NCBI GenBank assembly: GCA_002313255.1
Contig: DCBA01000093.1
Coordinates: 1-32,841, forward strand
Reading direction: 5' to 3'
DNA: 32,841 nt
Origin: Gammaproteobacteria bacterium UBA1119
Lineage (GTDB): Bacteria > Pseudomonadota > Gammaproteobacteria > Pseudomonadales > Azotimanducaceae
The notes beneath the pieces are model-generated. The model did no database searches, was not told the DNA's origin, and was given only the letters and a program-made list of their open reading frames with translations. Of the stretch, positions 9,257 to 17,987 are shown one piece after another. Position 1 is the stretch's first letter; every line of letters starts with the position of its first letter. The position numbers and the translations under genes were made by a program.

Positions 9257-9607
9257 ACGAATCCTAGTTATTACGAGCCCATCAAAATGGCTTACGCCTA
9301 GGAACAATAATACCCATGCCACGTGCTCGAGTCTTTGTTCTGCTTCGGCACCATCTATTTAGCACGCTTTATGCCGATCTCTTTCGGTAGCAAAGGCCAC
9401 CGACTCTCCGTCCATGACGCCATTCTCAAACAGTGGGTCTTTTCTTAATACGTACTGCTTCAGGTAGATTTCCTCTACTCAATGTCTAGCACGAGACGTG
9501 ACAGATCATCGAGAGGCGCGTAGGTTTGGCGTTTGCACGTTCCTGCGGCAAATTTCGCCGGGTCGCAATGCACAGGAATCAGGTACATAAACGCTTAGAG
9601 AAAATTC
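9257..9607. other. Intergenic region with gene-remnant-like ORF, divergent flanks
   Basis: A 351-bp gap between the Baeyer-Villiger monooxygenase (minus) and the CmcJ-like gene (plus). It contains the frameshifted minus-strand ORF listed separately (9359-9588). A weak AGAG precedes the CmcJ-like ATG. No convincing promoter or terminator was seen. Confidence 0.5.
9359..9588 (-). pseudogene. Frameshifted small ORF upstream of the Baeyer-Villiger monooxygenase
   Basis: An ATG at 9588 opens a 37-residue frame (MYLIPVHCDP, later TYAPLDDLSRLVLDIE) that stops at TAG 9475-9477. A -1 shift at that point continues 39 more residues (EEIYLKQYVLRKDPLFENG, later GESVAFATERDRHKAC) to a TAA at 9359-9361. 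Both halves have a protein-like, non-arginine-rich composition, unlike the shadow frames of neighbouring genes. No classical slippery heptamer is visible at the junction. I do not recognise the family. It may be a decayed small gene, a sequencing error in an intact gene of about 76 codons, or chance. Confidence 0.35.
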
Positions 9608-10423
9608 ATGCCCGATGAAGTTTTTTGCCAAACAGAGCTCAACTATGTAACCGCCCACGGTGTTGAACCCAAAGACGTCACAATTCTCAACGGCAGGATG
9701 TCGACAAGTGGCGCAGGTTGGGAACGACGGGGGTTCGAGTTATTCGCTCACCACTCGAACGTGTTGAACTGGGATGACGACAACGAAGTCGCCAACCGCT
9801 ATTACGGGGAAATGACTTCGTTAGCAAAAGCCCTGTCGGGTTGTACGCATGCCTTAATGGAAGGTCATATCAACCGAAATCCACGACAAGCAGCAGTGCA
9901 CCCAGACTACGCGCCTATTCGGTTCGTGCATTCAGATTTCACGGAAACGTATGGGAAGGCGATTTGTGAATACTACGAAAGCGATGAAGATGGGCCGCGA
10001 AATGCATTACAAAGAGCTAACGTTGCACCTGAGACAGTGCGCGCCTCGACACGCATACTCATCCTGCAGTTCTGGCGCAACGTGGGTGAGCCACGAATGG
10101 ACCTACCCCTGGCAATTTGTGATGCGGAGTCCGTTTCCCGCGAAGAGCTTCAGGACTTCCATGTCTCCAGCTACGCGGGCGGCGATTTCGGTTTTGACAC
10201 GTTCGGCGTACGAGCACCGGGATCCGATGATCAGCACCGATGGTTTACCTTTCCCGAAATGACAGTCCAAGAAGTATTGACGTTACGAACCTATGACAGT
10301 GAAAGAGCGGCCTTAGGCAAACCTTTCTGGACACCCCACTCCGCCTTTCAAGATCCAAATGTGACAGCCGGAAATCCTGCGCGTAAAAGTATCGAAGTAC
10401 GGGCAACCTGCCTTTTTGAATAG
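9608..10423 (+). CDS. CmcJ/NvfI-family oxidoreductase-like protein
   Basis: 271 residues. The C-terminal two thirds match the pattern of the CmcJ / NvfI / gibberellin-desaturase-like family: RFVHSDFTET, then LQFWRNVGEPRMDLPLAICDAESV, a WFTFPEMTVQEVLTLRTYDSE segment and the end TPHSAFQDPN..ARKSIEVRATCLF. Members include CmcJ, needed for cephamycin 7-alpha-methoxylation, and fungal Fe(II)/2-oxoglutarate enzymes. Many bacterial members are uncharacterised. The conserved H-x-D (VHSDF) could supply metal ligands; this is inference. It is followed 70 bp later by a same-strand secreted protein gene and may start the 9608-16521 gene run. Confidence 0.8.
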   Translation: MPDEVFCQTELNYVTAHGVEPKDVTILNGRMSTSGAGWERRGFELFAHHSNVLNWDDDNEVANRYYGEMTSLAKALSGCTHALMEGHINRNPRQAAVHPDYAPIRFVHSDFTETYGKAICEYYESDEDGPRNALQRANVAPETVRASTRILILQFWRNVGEPRMDLPLAICDAESVSREELQDFHVSSYAGGDFGFDTFGVRAPGSDDQHRWFTFPEMTVQEVLTLRTYDSERAALGKPFWTPHSAFQDPNVTAGNPARKSIEVRATCLFE

Positions 10424-10493
10424 CGACGATCCCGCCCGAAATGTTTGAATACGATATCCAGCCCAACAAAACGGCTCCGATATCCGCCATTCC

Positions 10494-11426
10494 ATGAAAC
10501 CTTTTCTCAAGTCCCTCTCGATCCTTTTGATCTGCCCGATATTCGCCGCTGGCATCGAACAAATTGCCGACGTCACGCATCCGGGACTCGGCGAAATGAG
10601 CGGTATCGTTGCATCAACGTTTGAAGACGTCTATTGGGTACACAACGACTCGGGCGACAGCGCGAGGATCTTCGCGATCAAAGCCGACGGAAGCGTGGTA
10701 TTACCACGCCTCGTAACTACCTTTTTCCCTAATCGATCATCCGATGCCTGGGAAGGCTATTCCATCGACAATGCGTGGCATCAAGATTGGGAGGACATTG
10801 CGATCGCGGACGGCACGCTTTTCATTGCCGATGTTGGAAATAACGCGAACGCGAGGCGAGACCTCGGCGTCTACGTTGTTAACGAACCCAACCCTTACTA
10901 CGTTCACAAGGCCCGAGCAGCGAGGTTCTTACCCATCCGCTATCCGGACCAACTCCAATATCCAGCAACACAATGGCACTTCGATTGCGAAGCTGTCTTT
11001 ACGTTCGAAGGAAATCTCTATTTCCTGACCAAACACAGGCAACCCGGAAAACCCATGGCTTGGGAGGCTGGTACCAAACTCTACCGACTCGATACCCGTC
11101 ACACGGATCAAGAGAATGTATTAACGCTGGTGGACCACCATCGCGAAATCTCCTTAGCCACTGGAGCAGACGTCTCTCCCGATTCAGATCGCTTGGCGAT
11201 TCTGACCTACACCCGCCTATGGGTATTCGATCGACCCGCACATGAAGATAAATGGCTGCAATCTACCTCACGCGTATTGGACCTTGACCCCAACTTGGTG
11301 CGGCAAAATGAAGCAGTCGCGTGGGAAACCAACGAATCGCTTTTAATCACCAATGAAAATCGGGCGATTTTTAGAGTCCCGCTGGATGCACTCACGCCTA
11401 CCCTCTCTTCACGCGCGAACCACTAG
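10494..11426 (+). CDS. Secreted beta-propeller-like protein of unknown function
   Basis: 310 residues with a signal peptide (MKPFLKSLSILLICPIFAAG, cleavage after about residue 20). The mature chain has several propeller-like blades: EMSGIVASTFEDVYWVHNDSGD, DWEDIAIADGTLFIADVGNNANAR, FDCEAVFTFEGNLYFLTKHR, GADVSPDSDRLAILTYTRLWVFD and NEAVAWETNESLLITNEN. The pattern recalls phytase-like or NHL-type propellers, but I cannot assign an activity and see no catalytic motif. The location is probably periplasmic. There is no clear ribosome binding site before the ATG. It is 70 bp after the CmcJ-like gene and 46 bp before the FAD-GcvT gene, all on the same strand. Confidence 0.8.
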   Translation: MKPFLKSLSILLICPIFAAGIEQIADVTHPGLGEMSGIVASTFEDVYWVHNDSGDSARIFAIKADGSVVLPRLVTTFFPNRSSDAWEGYSIDNAWHQDWEDIAIADGTLFIADVGNNANARRDLGVYVVNEPNPYYVHKARAARFLPIRYPDQLQYPATQWHFDCEAVFTFEGNLYFLTKHRQPGKPMAWEAGTKLYRLDTRHTDQENVLTLVDHHREISLATGADVSPDSDRLAILTYTRLWVFDRPAHEDKWLQSTSRVLDLDPNLVRQNEAVAWETNESLLITNENRAIFRVPLDALTPTLSSRANH

Positions 11427-11472
11427 CTGTCAACGGCTCTAAGTAATCTTTTCCAACCGTCCTCACGATTAT

Positions 11473-13950
11473 TTGAAACAACGTACCGCCAATCAGAAAG
11501 AACTCGAACTCCAGGAACAGCCTAAGACCGCAGGCGTCATCGTTTTGGGTGGAGGCGTGGTAGGTTGCAGCGTCGCCTACCACCTAGCGAAACTGGGGGC
11601 AGATGTTCTTCTTCTTGAGCGTGACCAGCTTACTAGCGGGACCACGTGGCATGCGGCCGGTCTTCTTTCAGAGTTCCGTGGAACTCGCGCGTTAACTGAA
11701 TTGGCTCGGTACTCCGTATCGCTTTACGAAAAACTCACCGAAGAGACGGGACAGGCTACGGGATTAAAACGCAACGGCAGCATTGCGATCGCCACCGATC
11801 AAGACCGCTGGGAAGAACTGCGGCGTGGCGCAACAGTCGCGCGCAGTCTTGGCATCGAAGCAGAGGAAGCAACCGCAACGGACGTCTCCCAATTATGGCC
11901 ACTAGCCCAGACCAATGACCTGGTAGGCGCGATCTACTATCCGAACGACGGGCAGATCAATCCCGTCGACGTCACGATGGCGCTCGCGAAGGGTGCTCGG
12001 CTATTTGGTGCCCGTCTTATGGAGAAAACACCTGTCATCGGTGTCGTACAACGTGATGGCCAAGTCCGAGGGGTGGAAACGTCGGTCGGTTACATCACTA
12101 CGGATATAATCGTTAATTGCGCAGGCATGTGGGCGCGAGAATTAGCTCAAACCTCTGGCGTCAACGTTCCGTTGCATGCGTGCGAACACTTCTATTGCCT
12201 GACGGAACCCATCGCTGATCTACCCTCGGATCTGCCGATATTGCGAGACTTCGACGGTTGCGCCTACTTCAAGGAAGACGCGGGAAAGCTCCTGATTGGG
12301 GCATTCGAACCTGTCGGTAAACCTTGGGGAATGAATGGAATACCCAACGACTTCTCCTTTGGAGAACTGCCGGAAGACCTCGACCATGTGGCGCCGATTC
12401 TCGAAGGCGCAACCCGACGCGTACCCCGAATTAGGGAAACGGGTATATCGCGTTTTTTTAACGGGCCGGAGAGTTTCACACCCGATAATCGCTACCTCAT
12501 CGGCGAAGCGCCCGAACTCAAAGGCTACTTCGTCGCCGCCGGATTCAACTCCATTGGTATTCAATCCGCGGGCGGCGTTGGCATGGCGATCGGCGAGTGG
12601 ATAATACGTGGCTACCCACCGCCGGATCTTTGGGAAGTAAATATAAAGCGGACTTTCCCTTTCCAAAACGAATCCCGATATCTTCACGACCGAGTCAGCG
12701 AAACTCTGGGCATGCTCTACGGCATGCACTGGCCGTATCGGCAATACACAACGAGCCGGGATGTGCTTTGCAGTCCGCTTCATAAACGTCTCGTAACCGA
12801 GGGAGCTTGCTTCGGCGAATTAGCCGGCTGGGAACGGGCCAACTGGTTTGCCGATCCAAGAACTAAGCCCAAATACGAATACAGTTACGGCCCACAAAAT
12901 TGGCACCACAACCAAAAAAAAGAGCACGAGACAACACGAGAACGAGTAGCACTTTACGACCAAACATCATTTGCCAAATTTGACGTCGTAGGTCCGGATG
13001 CCGAATGCATATTGGAACGAATCTGTGCAAACAGCGTGGGTCGAGATATCGGTTCAATCACCTACACACCATGGTTGAATGAACGGGCTGGCATCGAAGC
13101 CGACGTCACCGTCACGCGTTTCGCCGAACATGCCTTTCGGGTAATTACAGCCCCGACCACGAGACGTAAAGATTGGCACTGGTTGCTAAACCATATTCCG
13201 ACGGGCAAGGACTGTTCTGTGTCCGATGTCACCGAAGAATGGGCTGTTTTGGGCGTGATGGGTCCCCAAAGCCGTACGCTCCTTTCTTCGTTGACGCGCA
13301 CGAATCTCGACAACGAGTCATTTCCATTTGGAACCGGGCAAGAGCTTGAAATAACCGGAATCACTTGTTGGGCCCAACGCATCACCTACGTGGGTGAACT
13401 TGGTTGGGAGCTGTACTGTCCGTGGAACGCCGCACTCGAGCTTTTTTGCGTAGTGTTCGACGCAGGCAAATCGGTCGGAATCGGCCTTGCCGGGTACCAT
13501 GCACTTGATTCGTGCCGGATCGAAAAAGCCTACCGCCATTGGGGACACGATATTGCCGACGGCGATACGCCACTAGAGGCCGGTCTAGGCTTTGCCTGTG
13601 CATTCGACAAAGAGATTGCCTTTATCGGTCAAGATGCGCTACTGCGCCAACGAGACGAAGGCGTAAACCGCCGCTTGACCCAATTTCTTTTACCAGACCA
13701 AGAGGCTCGGCCGTACCACGACGAACCAATTTTTCGAGACGGGGAGCAGGTTGGTTATGTCACATCAGCCAATTACGGCCATACCTTGGGCGGCAACGTA
13801 GCCCTCGGATACATCACCGCCAAGCAACCTCTAAACCAAGCGTCTATCAACGACGGTAATTTTGAAATAGAGATCGCGGGTACCAGATTTCCGGCTGCCG
13901 CGAGCTTCAGGCCGATGTACGATCCAGATTCTTTGCGGGTGAGGCAGTAA
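11473..13950 (+). CDS. FAD-dependent dimethylglycine/sarcosine dehydrogenase-like protein with C-terminal GcvT domain
   Basis: 825 residues from a TTG start; no ATG lies nearby in frame before the FAD domain. The N-terminal half is a DAO-type FAD domain: dinucleotide motif GGGVVG at 26-31 and SGTTWHAAGL, in which H60 matches the histidine that covalently holds FAD in dimethylglycine and sarcosine dehydrogenases. The C-terminal half, from about residue 450, is a GcvT-type folate-binding domain with RITYVGELGWELY and LEAGLGFACAFDK. Family members demethylate N-methylglycines and pass the one-carbon unit to tetrahydrofolate. The exact methylated amine is unknown. It is followed after 5 bp by an amidohydrolase gene, so the two are almost certainly cotranscribed; the amidohydrolase could release the amine substrate, which is inference. 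Confidence 0.93.
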   Translation: MKQRTANQKELELQEQPKTAGVIVLGGGVVGCSVAYHLAKLGADVLLLERDQLTSGTTWHAAGLLSEFRGTRALTELARYSVSLYEKLTEETGQATGLKRNGSIAIATDQDRWEELRRGATVARSLGIEAEEATATDVSQLWPLAQTNDLVGAIYYPNDGQINPVDVTMALAKGARLFGARLMEKTPVIGVVQRDGQVRGVETSVGYITTDIIVNCAGMWARELAQTSGVNVPLHACEHFYCLTEPIADLPSDLPILRDFDGCAYFKEDAGKLLIGAFEPVGKPWGMNGIPNDFSFGELPEDLDHVAPILEGATRRVPRIRETGISRFFNGPESFTPDNRYLIGEAPELKGYFVAAGFNSIGIQSAGGVGMAIGEWIIRGYPPPDLWEVNIKRTFPFQNESRYLHDRVSETLGMLYGMHWPYRQYTTSRDVLCSPLHKRLVTEGACFGELAGWERANWFADPRTKPKYEYSYGPQNWHHNQKKEHETTRERVALYDQTSFAKFDVVGPDAECILERICANSVGRDIGSITYTPWLNERAGIEADVTVTRFAEHAFRVITAPTTRRKDWHWLLNHIPTGKDCSVSDVTEEWAVLGVMGPQSRTLLSSLTRTNLDNESFPFGTGQELEITGITCWAQRITYVGELGWELYCPWNAALELFCVVFDAGKSVGIGLAGYHALDSCRIEKAYRHWGHDIADGDTPLEAGLGFACAFDKEIAFIGQDALLRQRDEGVNRRLTQFLLPDQEARPYHDEPIFRDGEQVGYVTSANYGHTLGGNVALGYITAKQPLNQASINDGNFEIEIAGTRFPAAASFRPMYDPDSLRVRQ

Positions 13951-13955
13951 CGATT

Positions 13956-15608
13956 ATGGGAACAGACGAGCTCACGGTTTTTACAGCAAGAAAAGTCATC
14001 ACAATGAATCGCTCTTGGCCTTACGCCACGGCAATTGCCACCAAAAACGGCAGGATATTGGAGGTGGGCACACTCGAAACACTCAAACCCTGGCTGGAAT
14101 CTCATCCGCATCGCATCAACGATCAGTTCGCAGATAAAGTCGTCGCCCCGGGATTCATTGACCCGCACTTGCATCCGTCAATGGCAGCGGTGTTATTGCC
14201 TATGCGATTTATCACGGCAACCCGTTGGGAACTGCCGTGGGAAACCGTCCAACCGGTGACTACGCCTGTCGACTTCTTTCGGCGGTTGCATGAACTTCAC
14301 GCCGAACAAGCGCCCGACGAACCACTCTTTACATGGGGTTACCACCAACTTTGGCATGGTCCGATGAACCGGACGTTGTTGAATGCCGTGTCCGTCGACA
14401 GACCGATCATCGTCTGGCATCGATCATTTCACGAGCTATACATGAATGACGGCGCCATGGGTTGGCTTGGAATTACGGCTAACGAAGCCGAGGGTAAACA
14501 ACAAATCGACTTCGGCGCCGGCCGGTTTTATGAGAACGGCCTCGCTTACGCCATCGTCAAACTCAACCCATATATTCTGTCAAACGAACGTTATCGAGAC
14601 GGCTTGCGGAGGCTTGTAGAAGTCGCGCATCACGGAGGCCACACAACGCTCGGTGACATGGCAGTGGGCTTATTCAATTTCGACATGGAGTGGCAAGGCA
14701 CCAAGGACGTGTTGGACGACGTAAATACCCCGTTCAGAACGGTTTTGGTTCCCTCGGCGGCTAGCGTCGCGTTGATACAAGGGGGCCATGATCAAGCGCT
14801 TACTTTCATGGATGGATTGGCTGAACGCGATACCGAGCGTTTATTGTTCCCAAAGCATGTCAAACTATTCACCGACGGCGCCTTCTTCTCTCAACTCGCT
14901 CAACTCAAAGAACCTGGATACATTGACGGTCATCTCGGGGAATGGTTAGTGGCACCCGAACAATTCATCGACATCGCCCGCCGATATTGGAACGCCGGTT
15001 ATAAGATTCACGTTCATTGCACAGGCGACCTTGGGCTAGAACTTGCGCTCGATACTTTGGATACCCTGCAGTGGGAACGACCACGCTTTGATCACCGGTA
15101 CACCATCGAGCATTTTGGATTCTCTACGCCGGAACAAGTGGCACGAATCGCGGCTCTAGGCGCGCTAGTTTCGGCCAACGTGTATTACGTACACGAACTT
15201 TCAGCGATCTATGCGCAACAAGGAATTGGATACGAACGTGCGCATCAAATGGCCCGTGTCGGTTCTTGCGTCCGCGCTGGCATTCGTACGGCCATCCATT
15301 CGGACTTTACGATGGCACCAGCATCTCCCCTAAACAATGCCTGGGTCGCGTCAACACGAAAAAATATGGAAGGCGACGTCGTTTGTCCAGAGGAAGCGCT
15401 AACCTTGGACCAAGCACTTGCCGCTATCACCATCGACGCCGCCTACGTGCTCGGGATGGAGGACGAGATTGGTAGTTTGCGAGCCGGGAAAAGCGCGGAC
15501 TTCACAGTTCTCGATGCTGATCCATATGCTGTTGGTGGGGAAGGCCTAAAGGATATCGCCATTGCCGCAACGGTGTTCAAAGGCACCCCCTACCTTATCA
15601 ATGGCTGA
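13956..15608 (+). CDS. Metal-dependent amidohydrolase (YtcJ-like, amidohydrolase-3 family)
   Basis: 550 residues, a full-length member. The N-terminal beta-sandwich strand LTVFTARKVITMN is followed by VVAPGFIDPHLHP with the metal-binding HLH at 71-73. Further metal or catalytic candidates are in IHVHCTGD, the YTIEHFGF segment and AIHSDFTMAP. The C-terminal sandwich shows IGSLRAGKSADFTVLDADP. This family hydrolyses amide or related C-N bonds with one or two bound metals, usually zinc. The substrate is not predictable. The gene lies 5 bp after the FAD-GcvT gene, and its last 8 bases overlap the start of the CobW-type metallochaperone gene. That coupling suggests the chaperone may supply its metal. 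Confidence 0.93.
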   Translation: MGTDELTVFTARKVITMNRSWPYATAIATKNGRILEVGTLETLKPWLESHPHRINDQFADKVVAPGFIDPHLHPSMAAVLLPMRFITATRWELPWETVQPVTTPVDFFRRLHELHAEQAPDEPLFTWGYHQLWHGPMNRTLLNAVSVDRPIIVWHRSFHELYMNDGAMGWLGITANEAEGKQQIDFGAGRFYENGLAYAIVKLNPYILSNERYRDGLRRLVEVAHHGGHTTLGDMAVGLFNFDMEWQGTKDVLDDVNTPFRTVLVPSAASVALIQGGHDQALTFMDGLAERDTERLLFPKHVKLFTDGAFFSQLAQLKEPGYIDGHLGEWLVAPEQFIDIARRYWNAGYKIHVHCTGDLGLELALDTLDTLQWERPRFDHRYTIEHFGFSTPEQVARIAALGALVSANVYYVHELSAIYAQQGIGYERAHQMARVGSCVRAGIRTAIHSDFTMAPASPLNNAWVASTRKNMEGDVVCPEEALTLDQALAAITIDAAYVLGMEDEIGSLRAGKSADFTVLDADPYAVGGEGLKDIAIAATVFKGTPYLING

Positions 15609-16521
15609 GGTCCCTTTTATCGTCATCGGCGGATACCTCGGGGCCGGGAAAACGACATTGATAAATAGGATTCTTGGCGACGATCATGGCCTGCGGGTTG
15701 GTGTACTAGTCAATGATTTCGGCGACATAAACATTGACGCGAAGTTAATTCAGGGTCAGGACGGGCCATTGATTTCTCTCGCCAACGGATGCGTGTGCTG
15801 CCGACTCGGAAACGAGCTTGGTTCAGGTATAGAGACACTTTTAAATGTCGCACCAACTCTCGATGCGGTGCTGGTGGAAACCAGCGGTGTCGCGTACCCA
15901 GCAAAGATAGCTTCATATGCAAAAACCTGGCCCGGTCTTGCGCCTGGCGGAACGCTTGTTATGGCCGACGCTAACCGGATCCAGCACTTGGCGTTGGATA
16001 AGTTCGTTGGCCCGCTGGTCATCGAGCAGCTCCGCCAAGCTGACAGAGTCCTAGTCACAAAACTCGAAAAAGACAACGACTGGCCATCAGTTCAACGTTG
16101 GATTAACGCGCAAGCACCGGATGTTTCTATCATGCAAAGCCACGAATTCGCCTCGCAACTTCTATTCGAAATTCCTGCGTCCAACCATTCTCCAGTAGTC
16201 AGTGCCGACGTGACGTTCGAAGCGAAAACATTCACTACGAGCGATTCCCTGGATCTGGACGACATCGAGAGTTGGCTCGTCAGTCTTCCCCCGGAAATAC
16301 ACCGAATAAAGGGAATTTTCTACAACGCAGGTGACCCAAAGCACCGATGGGTCATTCAAGGAGTGGGACGACAAAGAACCATCTCGACGGGGGAAGCTTG
16401 GGGCAAAAGTCCAAAGCAAACCGAAATCGTAGTGATTTGGCCAACATCGCTTACGCCTAAATTTCCTGATGGAATTCTAGAGGACTCCACTGGACTGCAA
16501 CCCAACCGAAAATCCCCTTAG
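15601..16521 (+). CDS. CobW/COG0523 family G3E GTPase, putative metallochaperone
   Basis: 306 residues. Walker A GGYLGAGKTT is at 10-19, the CxCC metal-binding motif characteristic of COG0523 GTPases is at C64-V-C66-C67 (NGCVCCRLG), and the C-terminal region (IKGIFYNAGDPKHRWVIQGVGRQ) is a CobW_C domain. These proteins use GTP to deliver zinc or other metals to client enzymes. The ATG at 15601 overlaps the amidohydrolase stop as ATGGCTGA, which indicates translational coupling; there is no independent Shine-Dalgarno. An in-frame TTG at 15562 would add 13 residues encoded inside the upstream gene and is unlikely. Its 3' end overlaps by 4 bases the 3' end of a truncated amidohydrolase on the other strand. 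The amidohydrolase is the natural client candidate. Confidence 0.94.
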   Translation: MAEVPFIVIGGYLGAGKTTLINRILGDDHGLRVGVLVNDFGDINIDAKLIQGQDGPLISLANGCVCCRLGNELGSGIETLLNVAPTLDAVLVETSGVAYPAKIASYAKTWPGLAPGGTLVMADANRIQHLALDKFVGPLVIEQLRQADRVLVTKLEKDNDWPSVQRWINAQAPDVSIMQSHEFASQLLFEIPASNHSPVVSADVTFEAKTFTTSDSLDLDDIESWLVSLPPEIHRIKGIFYNAGDPKHRWVIQGVGRQRTISTGEAWGKSPKQTEIVVIWPTSLTPKFPDGILEDSTGLQPNRKSP

Positions 16522-16931
16522 CCAAAGAGATGACCGTCCTGCATACCTGGATCGTAACCCCATGCAACAACTGCTTCGGTACGATCTTTGGATAACGAAT
16601 TCAATCGCGAAAGCACGGCTTCCCGATTTGGTAAACCCTTCAAAGGTTTCCCGTTTGGGTCGGTTGAATCGATCGGACCAACGTAATTCAGCCCCATATA
16701 GGTCTCGGATAGACGCAGGTGGGTATGCGGGTCAATAAACCCCGGCAGTATTACTTTGTCAGCAAAAGTCTCATCAATATCGTGGGGGACCCTTCGCAAC
16801 CACGGCCGCATTGATTCCAGTGACCCTACCGATACAATTTTTCCATCACCAACGGCAACCGCGTTGGCCACCGGTCGACCCGGGTCCATCGTTCGGATCC
16901 GAGCTGCTGTAAACACTCTTAATCGCTGCAT
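16518..16931 (-). pseudogene. Truncated amidohydrolase, N-terminal fragment
   Basis: 137 residues from the ATG at 16931 (TTG at 16946 also in frame). It is clearly paralogous to the N-terminus of the full amidohydrolase at 13956: LRVFTAARIRTMD, SMRPWLRRVPHDIDETFADKV and ILPGFIDPHTH with the first metal motif HTH. The frame ends after GYDPGMQDGHLFG, roughly a quarter of the way through the 550-residue family length, with the rest of the catalytic barrel missing. The stop overlaps the CobW stop on the opposite strand. It cannot be an active amidohydrolase as it stands. I read it as a remnant left by a deletion or rearrangement that joined it to the CobW gene end; expression of a stand-alone fragment is less likely. 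Confidence 0.8.
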
Positions 16932-16970
16932 GAAATTACGCGCCAATTCAAAGATCTCGGAAACAACACG

Positions 16971-16984
16971 GCGTAGATCTACGC
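16971..16984. promoter_or_regulatory. 14-bp perfect palindrome, candidate operator
   Basis: GCGTAGATCTACGC is a perfect palindrome in the 196-bp gap between the truncated amidohydrolase start and the PhzF-like gene. An 8-bp inverted repeat, CGCGCCAA (16939-16946) and TTGGCGCG (16991-16998), lies around it but is not concentric with it. It is positioned to bind a dimeric repressor between divergent promoters. No regulator can be assigned. Confidence 0.35.
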
Positions 16985-17127
16985 GCTACGTTGGCGCGCG
17001 TCTGCATCATTATTACGAAACAATCCGTTTGCGTCCCGAAGTCCCTCCCGATAAAACAGGTCAAGACCATCCTCTGGTACATTACTGCAGGTTACGCGAA
17101 CGCACCCTGATCAAATGGAATCCTGGA

Positions 17128-17913
17128 TTGAGACTGCCCATCTATTACGTTGACGTATTCACTGAGAAACTTTTCCAGGGCAATCCTGCCGCAGTCGTCA
17201 CTGTCACTGAAAGCCTCGACACTACGACCATGCAATCCATAGCTTTCGAAAATAATCTGTCAGAAACGGCATTCGTATTGGTCGCGACGATGCCATTCTT
17301 GATTCGGTGGTTTTCCCCTTTGGTGGAAGTTGATCTGTGCGGCCATGCGACTCTCGCAAGTGCACGCATTCTCTTTGATAACCACCTACCACCGAATTCT
17401 TCACGCGTTAATTTCTCGGCGAAAAGAGGTTCCCTGAGCGCGTTCAAAAGGGACGACTTGATCTACTTGGATTTTCCCGCGGAGAACCCCGCGGCCGAGA
17501 AAAAAAACAAGAACCTCGCGCAGGCATTAGGCGCAGAACCCATCGAGTTGTACAAAGGCCAAGACGATTTCCTGGCAGTCTTTGAGAGTGAGAAGGCCAT
17601 CCACGCCATCGACCCGGACTTCAGTTTACTTGCCAAACTAGAGTGCAGGGGCGTTATCGTCACGGCACCAGGGGACCAAGTGGACTTTGTCTCTCGTTTT
17701 TTCGCCCCGAGAACGGGCGTCCCGGAAGACCCTGTGACAGGGTCCACACATACGTTCATGGTGCCCTATTGGGCCCGTAAAACCGGTAAAACCGAGTTCA
17801 CCGCAGCGCAGCTGTCGCAACGATCTGGGCGCCTTTATTGCGAGTTGAGCGGTTCCCGAGTATTCATTGGCGGCCACACAAAAAAATATCTGCAAGGCGA
17901 AATATCCATCTAG
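17128..17913 (+). CDS. PhzF-family isomerase/epimerase-like protein
   Basis: 261 residues from the TTG at 17128, chosen because it gives the canonical family N-terminus (RLPIYYVDVFT) and has a GGA about 8 bases upstream; the long upstream open frame has no family similarity. PhzF hallmarks are FQGNPAAVV, the catalytic glutamate E46 in FENNLSETAFV, DLCGHATLASA with H73, and GVPEDPVTGSTH near the C-terminus. PhzF isomerises trans-2,3-dihydro-3-hydroxyanthranilate in phenazine synthesis, but most members outside such clusters are of unknown substrate. There are no other phenazine genes here, so a different small-molecule isomerisation is likely. It is convergent with the nitroreductase gene. Confidence 0.9.
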   Translation: MRLPIYYVDVFTEKLFQGNPAAVVTVTESLDTTTMQSIAFENNLSETAFVLVATMPFLIRWFSPLVEVDLCGHATLASARILFDNHLPPNSSRVNFSAKRGSLSAFKRDDLIYLDFPAENPAAEKKNKNLAQALGAEPIELYKGQDDFLAVFESEKAIHAIDPDFSLLAKLECRGVIVTAPGDQVDFVSRFFAPRTGVPEDPVTGSTHTFMVPYWARKTGKTEFTAAQLSQRSGRLYCELSGSRVFIGGHTKKYLQGEISI

Positions 17914-17987
17914 CACGCAGTGGCAAGACCGACGCAAGACTGTGTTTTCCACAAGGCCCATCGAGCGTGTCTCGTAATTCGGCGAGC

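Noticed and set aside
12220..12783. 187-codon antisense ORF within the FAD-GcvT gene
   Set aside because: Shadow frame of a well-supported gene; no domain pattern.
16756..17127. Upstream extension of the PhzF-like frame
   Set aside because: It runs over the opposite-strand amidohydrolase remnant and has no PhzF similarity; TTG 17128 gives the canonical start.
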